Assembly: GCA_934726055.1 (NCBI GenBank)
Contig: CAKVCZ010000009.1
Span: 1 to 64,000 of the forward strand
Source of the DNA: an uncultured Candidatus Melainabacteria bacterium
GTDB taxonomy: Bacteria; Cyanobacteriota; Vampirovibrionia; Gastranaerophilales; Gastranaerophilaceae
Reading direction: 5' to 3'
Length of the DNA stretch: 64,000 nucleotides
Shown: in pieces, positions 33,430-41,041 of the stretch
How positions within the stretch are numbered: the stretch's first letter is position 1
How the letters are laid out: each line of letters starts with the position of its first letter
Position numbers and translations under genes: made by a program
Notes under the pieces: model-generated
Seen by the model: the letters and a program-made list of their open reading frames with translations, nothing else
Told to the model about the DNA's origin: nothing
The model's database searches: none

Positions 33430-34824
33430 ATGGCGAAAAAGATTTTACTAATTTATCCTAAATCACCAATTTTAAATAGAGAAGACCGATGTCAACAACC
33501 GACAAAAGAGCTTCTTATAATTCCGCCATTACCACCAACAGACTTGCTGTATCTTGCTGCAATTGCAGAAAAATGCGAACTTGAAGCATACGTAAGAGAT
33601 TATAGCCTTGGTGGAGATTTTGAAGAAGATTTAAAAAATATCAAACCCGACTATTTGCTTGCAAATATTGCAACAACAACATTAGAAGGCGATTTAAAAG
33701 TTTTTGAAACAGCAAAACAAATCCTTCCGGATATAATAAATATTGCCAAAGGTGCAATATTCTTGACTCAAAATTCTGAAATCATGCTTAAAAACAAAGC
33801 TTTGACCTATATAATTTCAGGAGAAGCTGAAGAAACGCTAAAAGAGATTTTAGAAGAACAGTTAGAACCAAAAGACATTTTAGGACTTTGGTACAGAGAA
33901 GGTTTTGTTGCAAAATTTAGCGGAGTCAGACCGTTTATCGAAAATCTTGATGAATTACCATTTCCTGCAAGACATTTAATTAACAACAACTTATACAGAC
34001 GCCCTGATAACAACAAGGTTCAAGCTGTTATAAAGGTTTCCAGAGGATGTCCTCATCATTGTTTTTTCTGTCTTGCAACACCAACTTCAGGACAAAAAGT
34101 TCGAATGCGTTCTCCTGAAAATATTATTTCGGAAATTAGAGAATGTATGACTAAATATAAAATTAAAAACTTCATTTTTTGGTCTGACATATTTAACCAA
34201 GATCGAGAATGGACAATGAATTTATGCCAACAAATTATTAAAAGCGGACTAAAATTTACATGGTCTGCAAATACTCGTGCAGATACTGCTGATGAAAGAA
34301 TGGCAAAACTTATGTACAAAGCAGGTTGCAGATTAGTAAGCATTGGTTCTGAAAGCGGATCTCAATTTATTCTTGATAAAATAGGCAAAAACATTACGCT
34401 AAATGAAATTAGAGATACAGTAAAAGCATTTAAAAATGCCAAAATAAAAATTTATAACTATTTTGTTCTTGGTTTACCATGGGAAGATGAAGATACAGCG
34501 AATGCAACAATAGACTTTGCTATAGAGTTAGATACAGACTTTGTAAGTTTTTATACAGCAACTCCACTTCCCGGCACAAGATTTTATAATTTTGCGATTA
34601 AAGAAATGCATGAAGATATCGAAAGTTTTGACAATGCATACTATATGCCAATGCTAAATTCCTATTCGCTTTCTAAAGAGCAAATTTTAAATTTTCACAA
34701 ATTAGCAGTAAAAAAATATTACCTAAGACCTTTGTATATATTAAAAATGCTCACAAAAATTCGTTCATTATATGAACTCAAAAGCTATTTTACAGCAGGT
34801 ATAAAAATTCTTTTAAACCGTTAA
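33430..34824 (+). CDS. B12-binding-domain radical SAM protein
   Basis: This 464-residue protein has an N-terminal cobalamin-binding-like domain (about 1-150; KILLIYPKSPI, DLLYLAAIAEKCE, YLLANIATTTLEGDL) and a radical SAM core (about 190-400). The cluster motif is SRGCPHHCFFCLATP (C-x3-C-x2-C), followed by GCRLVSIGSESGSQFILDKIGK and YNYFVLGLPWEDEDT. Relatives act on lipids, hopanoids, tRNA or natural products; the substrate here is unknown. A start at 33412 (TTG) would overlap the -10, so I use the ATG at 33430. Its stop overlaps the convergent rel stop by four bases. Confidence 0.9.
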   Translation: MAKKILLIYPKSPILNREDRCQQPTKELLIIPPLPPTDLLYLAAIAEKCELEAYVRDYSLGGDFEEDLKNIKPDYLLANIATTTLEGDLKVFETAKQILPDIINIAKGAIFLTQNSEIMLKNKALTYIISGEAEETLKEILEEQLEPKDILGLWYREGFVAKFSGVRPFIENLDELPFPARHLINNNLYRRPDNNKVQAVIKVSRGCPHHCFFCLATPTSGQKVRMRSPENIISEIRECMTKYKIKNFIFWSDIFNQDREWTMNLCQQIIKSGLKFTWSANTRADTADERMAKLMYKAGCRLVSIGSESGSQFILDKIGKNITLNEIRDTVKAFKNAKIKIYNYFVLGLPWEDEDTANATIDFAIELDTDFVSFYTATPLPGTRFYNFAIKEMHEDIESFDNAYYMPMLNSYSLSKEQILNFHKLAVKKYYLRPLYILKMLTKIRSLYELKSYFTAGIKILLNR

Positions 34825-37031
34825 TTTTTCTTTTTTGGTTTTTTCTTAGGTGCATTTTTCTTTGCAAATTGTTCCGGAGCTTGAGAGAATGAAGTTTGAA
34901 TACGTTTTACGCTAATTACATCCGGCAGTGATTGAATACTTGTAATAACTTTTCTCAATGTATTTATATTATCAAGTTCCAAACCAAGTTCAATTATACC
35001 AATATTATTTTGTTTAGCCTTAACATTTGCATAATTGATATTTGTATTATTATCAGAAACTGCAGCAATAATATCTTTTAATAATCCTTGCTTATCTTGA
35101 GTTTCAACCCTTATTGTAGTGCTATAAGATTTATTGTACTGATTATTTGCCCATTGAATATCAATCAACCTTTCCGGTTCAACATCTTCAAGCGTTTTAC
35201 AATCTAATCTGTGTATAGAAACACCTTTTGAACGAGTTACAACACCTACAATAGGTTCACCCGGAATTGGAGAACAGCATCGTGCGAATGAATATAACAA
35301 TCCATCTAAACCTAAAACATCATTAGCTGAAGATTTTTTCTTTGGAGCTTGATAAGTTTCGGGAGCTCTTGCTTTATCCTCATGTTTTTTCAGTTTATGA
35401 ACAATTTTATTAATTGTTGTTTCACCATAACCCAATGCTGCAAACAAATCTTCTGCTGACTGATAATTCATCTGTTTTGCAACAGATTCAAACTCACCGG
35501 ATTTTACATATTCATCAAATACAGCTTTTGTAAGTTCATGTTCAAGATTACTTTTACCCAATTCAACATGATCTTCGCGTTTATTTTTCTTAAACCACTG
35601 TCTTATCTTTTGTCCTGCTTGCTTTGTTACAACAAAATTCAACCAATCTAAACGTGGTGCAGGTTGCTTTGATGTCAAAATTTCAACAATATCACCATTT
35701 TTCAGTTTTGTATCAAGCGGAACGATTCTACCATTAACTAAAGCTCCGATAGTTTTGTGTCCGACATCCGAGTGAATACGATAAGCAAAATCAACCGGAG
35801 TAGCTTTTTTAGGTAAATCAAAAACATCCCCGTTTGGAGTGAATGCAAAAACCTGATCTGAGAATATATCTAATTTAACTGAATTTACGTAATCTTCGGC
35901 ATTAGTCATATCCTGATTGTATTCAACCATTTTTCTCATCCAGGAGAATTGCATATCTTCTGCTTTATTTGCTTTTTGTGAACCTTTTTCCTTATATCGC
36001 CAATGAGCAGCAACCCCATACTCCGCAATTTCATGCATTTTGTGAGTTCTAATTTGAACTTCTAGCGGTCGCATTTTAGGTCCAATTACGGAAGTATGCA
36101 ATGATTGATACAAATTACCTTTTGGCATTGCAATATAATCTTTAAATCTGCCCGGAATTGGTTTGAATTGCGAGTGAATCAAACCTAAAACTTCATAGCA
36201 TTCTCTTTCAGTATCAACAATTACTCTAACTGCTGTAATATCGTAAAGATCCTGAAATGCAATATTTAGTCGTTTCATTTTGCTGTAAATACTGTAATAA
36301 TGTTTTGCACGACCTGTAATTTGAGCTTTTATGCCATTTGATTTTAAATCAGATGCAATTTTGTCCATCAAAACTTTTACCGTTGCTTCTCTTTCGGATT
36401 TTGTTTGAGCAACTAATTTAACAAGTTCATCGTAACTTTCAGGGTGCAAATATCTTAAAGATAAATCTTCCAATTCGGCTTTAACTTTACCTATACCAAG
36501 ACGATTTGCAAGGGGTGCAAAAACATCCAGCGTTTCTTGTGCAATTCGTTTTTGCTTATCTTCACGCATAAAATTTAGAGTACGCATATTATGCAATCTG
36601 TCTGCAAGCTTTAAAAATATAATCCTAATATCACTAGCCATAGCAATAAACATTTTTCTAAAGTTTTCTGCCTGACGTTCTTCTTTTGAATTAAAATGAT
36701 ATTTGCCTAATTTAGTAACACCTTGAACTATTGTTAAAACGTCTTCACCAAACTCATTTTTTATAGTTTCCGGCTCTGTATCAGTATCTTCTAATACATC
36801 ATGCAAAAATGCAGCCATGATTGTATGAGTATCTGCTTTTAGTCCTATTAAAATCTTTGCAACTTCAACAGGATGAATAATATATGGTTCTGATGAAACC
36901 CTAACTTGGTCTTTATGTTTTTCTCTCGCAAACAGAAATGCATTCTTTATAAGAGTTTTATCCTCTTCTGAACGCTCAGATATCATATTTTGTATTTCAT
37001 CGAATAAAGCTAAAGTATCAACATCACTCAT
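34821..37031 (-). CDS. rel: Bifunctional (p)ppGpp synthetase/hydrolase (Rel/SpoT)
   Basis: This 736-residue protein has an HD hydrolase domain (about 30-180; PYIIHPVEVAKIL, MAAFLHDVLEDTD, LADRLHNMRTL), a synthetase domain (about 235-350; YDITAVRVIVDTERECYE, MPKGNLYQSLHTSVIGP), a TGS domain (about 395-455; VFAFTPNGDVFDLP, VDFAYRIHSDVGHK), a zinc-finger-like region with CCSPIPGEPIVGV, and a C-terminal ACT domain (about 650-720). Intact HD and synthetase motifs imply both synthesis and breakdown of the stringent-response alarmone. A basic tail (KKNAPKKKPKKKN) closes it. The promoter predicts an almost leaderless mRNA. Confidence 0.97.
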   Translation of the reverse strand: MSDVDTLALFDEIQNMISERSEEDKTLIKNAFLFAREKHKDQVRVSSEPYIIHPVEVAKILIGLKADTHTIMAAFLHDVLEDTDTEPETIKNEFGEDVLTIVQGVTKLGKYHFNSKEERQAENFRKMFIAMASDIRIIFLKLADRLHNMRTLNFMREDKQKRIAQETLDVFAPLANRLGIGKVKAELEDLSLRYLHPESYDELVKLVAQTKSEREATVKVLMDKIASDLKSNGIKAQITGRAKHYYSIYSKMKRLNIAFQDLYDITAVRVIVDTERECYEVLGLIHSQFKPIPGRFKDYIAMPKGNLYQSLHTSVIGPKMRPLEVQIRTHKMHEIAEYGVAAHWRYKEKGSQKANKAEDMQFSWMRKMVEYNQDMTNAEDYVNSVKLDIFSDQVFAFTPNGDVFDLPKKATPVDFAYRIHSDVGHKTIGALVNGRIVPLDTKLKNGDIVEILTSKQPAPRLDWLNFVVTKQAGQKIRQWFKKNKREDHVELGKSNLEHELTKAVFDEYVKSGEFESVAKQMNYQSAEDLFAALGYGETTINKIVHKLKKHEDKARAPETYQAPKKKSSANDVLGLDGLLYSFARCCSPIPGEPIVGVVTRSKGVSIHRLDCKTLEDVEPERLIDIQWANNQYNKSYSTTIRVETQDKQGLLKDIIAAVSDNNTNINYANVKAKQNNIGIIELGLELDNINTLRKVITSIQSLPDVISVKRIQTSFSQAPEQFAKKNAPKKKPKKKN

Positions 37032-37040
37032 GGTATAATT

Positions 37041-37069
37041 ATTTTACTAGTTTTTTAAAATTTTTACAA
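37041..37069 (-). promoter_or_regulatory. Promoter of rel with near-zero leader
   Basis: On the minus strand: -35 TTGTAA (37069-37064), a 17-base spacer and -10 TAAAAT (37046-37041), then nine bases to the ATG at 37031. The predicted leader is about two to four bases and no Shine-Dalgarno fits. Confidence 0.6.
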
Positions 37070-37081
37070 GAGGTAATTTTT

Positions 37082-37357
37082 ATGAGTGAAAATTCGTTAA
37101 TAATAAAATTAAAAATTTCACCAAACGCAAGCAAGAATGAAATTATAAAAAATGAGAACGAACTGAAGATAAAAATTACGGCTCAACCTATTGAAAACAA
37201 AGCAAATAAAGCATTGATAGAATTTCTATCAAAAACATTAAAGGTTGCAAAATCTAATATTGAAATTGTTAAAGGTGAAACATCAAAAGAAAAAACATTA
37301 CTTTTCAAAAATATATCATCTGATAAGATGGTAGAAATAAAATCAATTTTGACGTAG
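37082..37357 (+). CDS. DUF167 (YggU-family) protein
   Basis: This 91-residue protein of the small, widely conserved DUF167 family has LIIKLKISPNASKNEIIKNE, LKIKITAQPIENKANKALIEFLSKTL (cited as KITAQPIENKANKALIEFL, about 32-50) and IEIVKGETSKEKTLLF, which are the family's three landmarks. Function is not established. It diverges from rel, with 50 bases between the starts, and is followed by a small RWYD-motif protein gene 34 bases on. The ribosome binding site AAGAGG lies ten bases upstream. Confidence 0.92.
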   Translation: MSENSLIIKLKISPNASKNEIIKNENELKIKITAQPIENKANKALIEFLSKTLKVAKSNIEIVKGETSKEKTLLFKNISSDKMVEIKSILT

Positions 37358-37391
37358 AATAGATGTACTATAATCAGAATCAAGGAACATT

Positions 37392-37685
37392 ATGCAACAA
37401 CGTTGGTATGATTTAGATCCGACAGTAAGTTTAGCTGTTAGTTTAATGAAAAGTGCAAATGAAGAAACTCAACTTCATTGTGCAGAATATATTATATCTA
37501 AATCAAGAAACCTTGGAGTAAAAAACAAAGAAAATGCGTTGAATGAAGCTTTTACATACCTTATGAAACGGTGGTATGATAAGGACAAAAGGATTCAAGA
37601 AGCATTTGAATACTTAAAATCCGCACCTTCTGATATTCAACGCGAAATTGCTTTAGAATTAATTGATGCTCTTCAAGCAGGTTAA
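37392..37685 (+). CDS. Small RWYD-repeat protein (two modules)
   Basis: This 97-residue helical protein has no signal peptide. It contains two copies of a module of about 35 residues that begins with RWYD: residues 4-38 (RWYDLDPTVSLAVSLMKSAN and on) and 60-95 (RWYDKDKRIQEAFEYLKSAP and on). Each module continues with a conserved Ala, then Leu/Met, then a polar turn and a second amphipathic helix. The same module occurs twice in the protein at 61355-61690. I do not recognise the family. A -10 TATAAT and an AAGGA ribosome binding site precede the ATG. Its stop overlaps the convergent neighbour's stop. Confidence 0.78.
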   Translation: MQQRWYDLDPTVSLAVSLMKSANEETQLHCAEYIISKSRNLGVKNKENALNEAFTYLMKRWYDKDKRIQEAFEYLKSAPSDIQREIALELIDALQAG

Positions 37686-38461
37686 TTATTTTCAATTGAC
37701 AAATTCATAAATTCAATATCATCATAATCAATATAAGATGTTTGCATCAAATTACGCCCAGTTTTAATAGTAATTTCATTCATTTGATTAAATTTAACTA
37801 AATGTCTTGGAATTTGAAATCTTTGTCCATCACCATTAAGTTGAATTTCTGCAATTTTATTCCCGTTAAAAAATATTTCGGGCGGACTTGCATAGGCATA
37901 AGAAATTTTGTTTTGCCCCATAGTTTTTGCAAGTTTTGTATCAACACCAATAATAGAACCTATTACTAATGAAATATCACTACCTGCATTATCGATTTTA
38001 ACTTGTTTTGTATAGTAAGGACCTACACATTTTACTCTGAATTGACCTGCATTAGCCGACATTTCAGAATAATTATTATCTCCTAAATGAAACATATCCT
38101 TATCAATAACCATTTTCATCGGACTTGTTTTTTCAATTCCAATAACTATCGGATGAGAAGCTATTCGCTCATTTACAGTTAAGGAAAATGGTCTATAACC
38201 GTCTTTTTCAACAGACATAATAGTTTGACCTGTTATATCCGCTCTTAAATTAAATGCTCCATCCTCATTTGTAACAGTTGAATAGTTTTTTTGAGGTAAT
38301 GTAATCCTTGCACCTTTAATAGGAACATTGGTTTGAGCATCAATGATTCTATGAGTTCCAGCCATGCCTTCTTTAGAAACGTTTGCCTCCAAAGGTTTTG
38401 CTTCAGATATTGAATTAAACATACTCAATATAGAAATTAATACAAAAAATTTTTTTAACAT
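37682..38461 (-). CDS. Exported protein with carboxypeptidase-regulatory-like domain
   Basis: This 259-residue protein has a signal peptide (MLKKFFVLISILSMFNSISEA). A CarboxypepD_reg-like beta-sandwich follows (about 35-105; GTHRIIDAQTNVPIKGARITLP, TNEDGAFNLRADITGQTIMSVEKDGYRP, cited as VPIKGARITLP and EDGAFNLRADI). The second half (about 110-259) is beta-rich without recognised family, ending in a possible jelly-roll strand set (NEITIKTGRNLMQTSYIDYDD). Such modules usually occur in surface or adhesion proteins. The ribosome binding site GGGGAGAAGGA is very strong. Confidence 0.85.
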   Translation of the reverse strand: MLKKFFVLISILSMFNSISEAKPLEANVSKEGMAGTHRIIDAQTNVPIKGARITLPQKNYSTVTNEDGAFNLRADITGQTIMSVEKDGYRPFSLTVNERIASHPIVIGIEKTSPMKMVIDKDMFHLGDNNYSEMSANAGQFRVKCVGPYYTKQVKIDNAGSDISLVIGSIIGVDTKLAKTMGQNKISYAYASPPEIFFNGNKIAEIQLNGDGQRFQIPRHLVKFNQMNEITIKTGRNLMQTSYIDYDDIEFMNLSIENN

Positions 38462-38565
38462 ATCCTTCTCCCCTTATCAAAACATAATGTAAACTTTTTT
38501 TAGCAATTTCAAAACCGATTATAAGCGGTGTTTTGGTATTGTTGTAAGAAATTTAAAAATAAGAT

Positions 38566-38594
38566 TTGATATTTTTATTCTTTTTTGCTATATT
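38566..38594 (+). promoter_or_regulatory. Promoter of the tRNA-Leu locus
   Basis: -35 TTGATA (38566-38571), a 17-base spacer and -10 TATATT (38589-38594). The start near 38601 would place both the structured element and tRNA-Leu on one precursor. Confidence 0.65.
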
Positions 38595-38607
38595 ATAGAA
38601 ATAAAGG

Positions 38608-38643
38608 TTTGACAATTTAATAATGTGATATGCCGATGTGATG
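38608..38643 (+). repeat. 36-bp exact direct repeat, copy 1
   Basis: It starts TTTGACAATTTAATAATG and ends GCCGATGTGATG. It is identical over 36 bases to 38727-38762, which is the immediate leader and first 12 bases of tRNA-Leu. The two copies are 119 bases apart and differ completely afterwards. Confidence 0.95.
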
Positions 38644-38711
38644 CCCAAGGTGGTCGAGTTAGAATAACGATGACTACCGAGTCCAATTAGACCAATTCCA
38701 TCACTGAGGCA
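38632..38711 (+). ncRNA. Structured tRNA-Leu-derived element (pseudo-tRNA or leader RNA)
   Basis: This 80-base segment begins with the first 12 bases of tRNA-Leu and ends GGCA like it, but it cannot form a cloverleaf. It can fold as a long hairpin: GCC/GGC, GTGATG (38638-38643) with CATCAC (38699-38704), and inside GGTGGTC/GACTACC with GTTA/TAAC at the tip. Bases 38692-38704 are also complementary over 13 bases to tRNA-Leu 38757-38769. It may be a decayed tRNA copy or an RNA that influences folding of the tRNA precursor. Confidence 0.5.
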
Positions 38712-38726
38712 AAAATACATAGAACT

Positions 38727-38762
38727 TTTGACAATTTAATAATGTGATATGCCGATGTGATG
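38727..38762 (+). repeat. 36-bp exact direct repeat, copy 2
   Basis: Identical to 38608-38643. Its last 12 bases (38751-38762) are the 5' end of tRNA-Leu. Confidence 0.95.
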
Positions 38763-38834
38763 GAATTGGTAGACGTGCTAGACTCAAAATCTTGTGTAGG
38801 TAACTACGTGCCGGTTCGACCCCGGCCATCGGCA
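38751..38834 (+). tRNA. tRNA-Leu (anticodon CAA)
   Basis: This 84-base tRNA has the long variable arm of tRNA-Leu. Acceptor GCCGATG pairs with CATCGGC, discriminator A. The anticodon loop CTCAAAA gives anticodon CAA; the anticodon stem CTAGA/TCTTG has one T-T mismatch. The variable arm is TGTAGGTAACTACG and the T-arm GCCGG-TTCGACC-CCGGC. No CCA is encoded, unlike the other two tRNAs of the window, so CCA must be added. Confidence 0.93.
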
Positions 38835-38842
38835 AATTAATA

Positions 38843-38875
38843 AAAAACGAGGGATAAATAAATCCCTCGTTTTTA
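38843..38875 (+). terminator. Terminator of tRNA-Leu
   Basis: AAAACGAGGGAT (38844-38855) pairs with ATCCCTCGTTTT (38862-38873) and is followed by TATTTA. Confidence 0.9.
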
Positions 38876-38994
38876 TTTACAAAAACTAACTTTACTATTG
38901 TTCACAATATTACAAGCTTTTTTGCAAATAATGTTTTTAATGCTAAAATATAGTAAAGATTTAATTATAGTAAAAAGTGAAAGGTTAATATAAT

Positions 38995-40839
38995 ATGTGC
39001 GGAATTGTTGGATATGTAGGCGAAAAATGTGTAGCTGACGTATTAACAGGTGGATTAAGTGCCCTAGAATATAGAGGATATGATTCATCCGGTGTTGCAG
39101 TTTTAGCAGACGGAAAGACAAAAATATATAAAGCTGAAGGTAAATTACAAAATTTAAAAGATTTATTAAAAGAAAAAACTGAAGAAATAAAATCAGCAAA
39201 AGTAGGTATTGGTCATATAAGATGGGCAACCCACGGGATTCCAAATGAAATTAACGCACATCCACATACTTGCAACTGCGGAAAACTTGCCGTAGTACAT
39301 AATGGTATTATCGAAAATTATAAAGAATTAAGAGAACAATTAGAAGCAAAAGGATGCGTTTTTAAATCACAAACAGATACAGAAACAGTTGCTCACCTTG
39401 TAGCCCAAAAATATGGCGAAACAAAAGACTTAAAAGAAGCTGTAAGACTTGCAACATCTGAATTAGAAGGTGCTTATGCATTATGTATAATTCATCAGGA
39501 TGTAGAAAACACAATAATTGCGACAAAAAGAAATGCACCTCTATTAATTGGAGTAGGTGAAGGAGAAAACTTTGCTGCATCTGATGTTCCTGCAATTATA
39601 GAACATACAAAGCGAGCAATTTACTTAAATGATAATCAAATAGCTGTTTTAAAGCCTGATTCTATCGAATTATTTGATGAAAACAATAATAAAATAGAAC
39701 CAAAAGTAGAACTATTGCCTTGGGAACCAATAGCTTTAAGTAAAATGGGTTACAAACATTTTATGCTTAAAGAAATTCATGAACAACCTGACGTAATAAG
39801 AAATTTTCTTTCAGGTAAACTTCACACAGCAAATGAAACAACAAAATTAGATGAAGTAAAACTTGACAAAAACACATTAAAAAATTTAAACAGAATTCAG
39901 GTTGTAGCATGCGGAACATCACTTCATGCTGCTATGGTAGGTAAATATATTATTGAAGAACTTTGTGAAATTCCTGTTGATGTAGAAGCATCCAGTGAAT
40001 ATATTTACAGAAAAACCGTAACGGATGAACATACACTTGTTATTGGAGTTTCACAATCAGGAGAAACAGCAGATACATTAACTGCGGTAAAACAATCAAA
40101 GGCAAGAGGCTCACACATTCTTATAATTACAAACAGACCTGATAGTGCAATGGCAAGAGAGGCAGACAGCTTAATTCCTGTAAACGCAGGTATTGAAGTT
40201 TCTGTTGCAGCGACAAAATCTTATGTAGCACAGTTAATGGCATTTTATTTATTAGCAATACATCTTGCAGAAATTAAAGGTTCTTACGATAATGATGCAT
40301 TAACCGAATTAAAGAATGAATTAATGTTGTTACCACAAAAAATCGAACTATTTTTAACAAAAACAGATAAAATTCAAAAATGTTCAAGAATGTATTCAAG
40401 CTCTAAGAATTTTATATTCATAGCAAGAGGAATAAATTACGCAACCGCATTGGAAGGTGCGTTAAAATTGAAGGAAATAAGTTACATCAATGCAACAGGC
40501 TATCCTGCAGGTGAATTAAAACATGGTCCGATAGCAATGCTTGATGAAACATTACCTGTATTATCAATTATGATGAAAGGTAAAGTTTATGAAAAAATTC
40601 TTTCAAATGCACAAGAATCAAAAGCAAGAAACGCAAGAATGATTGCCTTAACAGATTCCACAGATGAAAAATTGGATGAAATATTTGATTACGTATTAAA
40701 TGTTCCGTCAGTTCATGAATTGATTTCACCAATAATGGCAATTATTCCGTTACAACTACTTGCATACTACATAGCAGAATTTTTAGGTAAAGACGTAGAT
40801 CAACCTAGAAATTTGGCAAAATCCGTAACAGTTGAATAA
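38995..40839 (+). CDS. glmS: Glutamine-fructose-6-phosphate aminotransferase (isomerizing)
   Basis: This 614-residue enzyme makes glucosamine-6-phosphate, the first committed step to UDP-GlcNAc and peptidoglycan. The N-terminal glutaminase begins MCGIVGYVG, with Cys2 as nucleophile after Met removal, and has LEYRGYDSSGVAV and HIRWATHG. Two SIS domains follow (about 285-420 and 455-600; ACGTSLHAA, VSQSGETADTLTA, EVSVAATKSY, LKHGPIAMLDE), and the C-terminal DQPRNLAKSVTVE is canonical. The ribosome binding site AAAGG is followed by the ATG. No glmS ribozyme is seen in the 120 bases between the tRNA-Leu terminator and the start. Confidence 0.98.
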   Translation: MCGIVGYVGEKCVADVLTGGLSALEYRGYDSSGVAVLADGKTKIYKAEGKLQNLKDLLKEKTEEIKSAKVGIGHIRWATHGIPNEINAHPHTCNCGKLAVVHNGIIENYKELREQLEAKGCVFKSQTDTETVAHLVAQKYGETKDLKEAVRLATSELEGAYALCIIHQDVENTIIATKRNAPLLIGVGEGENFAASDVPAIIEHTKRAIYLNDNQIAVLKPDSIELFDENNNKIEPKVELLPWEPIALSKMGYKHFMLKEIHEQPDVIRNFLSGKLHTANETTKLDEVKLDKNTLKNLNRIQVVACGTSLHAAMVGKYIIEELCEIPVDVEASSEYIYRKTVTDEHTLVIGVSQSGETADTLTAVKQSKARGSHILIITNRPDSAMAREADSLIPVNAGIEVSVAATKSYVAQLMAFYLLAIHLAEIKGSYDNDALTELKNELMLLPQKIELFLTKTDKIQKCSRMYSSSKNFIFIARGINYATALEGALKLKEISYINATGYPAGELKHGPIAMLDETLPVLSIMMKGKVYEKILSNAQESKARNARMIALTDSTDEKLDEIFDYVLNVPSVHELISPIMAIIPLQLLAYYIAEFLGKDVDQPRNLAKSVTVE

Positions 40840-40866
40840 AATATAAAATAGAGGTAAATATACTAA

Positions 40867-41028
40867 ATGATAACATCTGATATAATAAAAATTCCAAATA
40901 CAGAAAATATAACAACCGAATATATAGAAAATGAACTTAGAAAACGTCATTTTAATAATATTTTAAGATGGGCATTAGTTCACACAAATAGAGAAAATCT
41001 AACAATAAGTGTAGCATACGAAAAGTAA
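40867..41028 (+). CDS. Small protein between glmS and ahcY (53 residues)
   Basis: An open frame of 54 codons from ATG 40867 to TAA 41026-41028. AGAGGT lies 12 bases before the start, and ahcY starts 13 bases after the stop, so it fills the intergenic space as an operon gene would. The product starts MITSDIIKIPNTENITTEYI and includes ELRKRHFNNILRWALVHT; it is mixed alpha/beta with no signal peptide. I do not recognise it. The tight packing on both sides is the main support. Confidence 0.65.
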   Translation: MITSDIIKIPNTENITTEYIENELRKRHFNNILRWALVHTNRENLTISVAYEK

Positions 41029-41041
41029 AGAAAGGAAAAAA

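Noticed and set aside
34821..34824. Overlapping convergent stop codons of the radical SAM and rel genes (and likewise at 37682-37685) as a special regulatory device
   Set aside because: TTAA naturally supplies a stop on both strands; such overlaps are common in compact AT-rich genomes and need no further explanation.
38876..38994. glmS ribozyme upstream of glmS
   Set aside because: About 120 AT-rich bases lie between the tRNA-Leu terminator and the start; no conserved ribozyme core or pseudoknot is visible.
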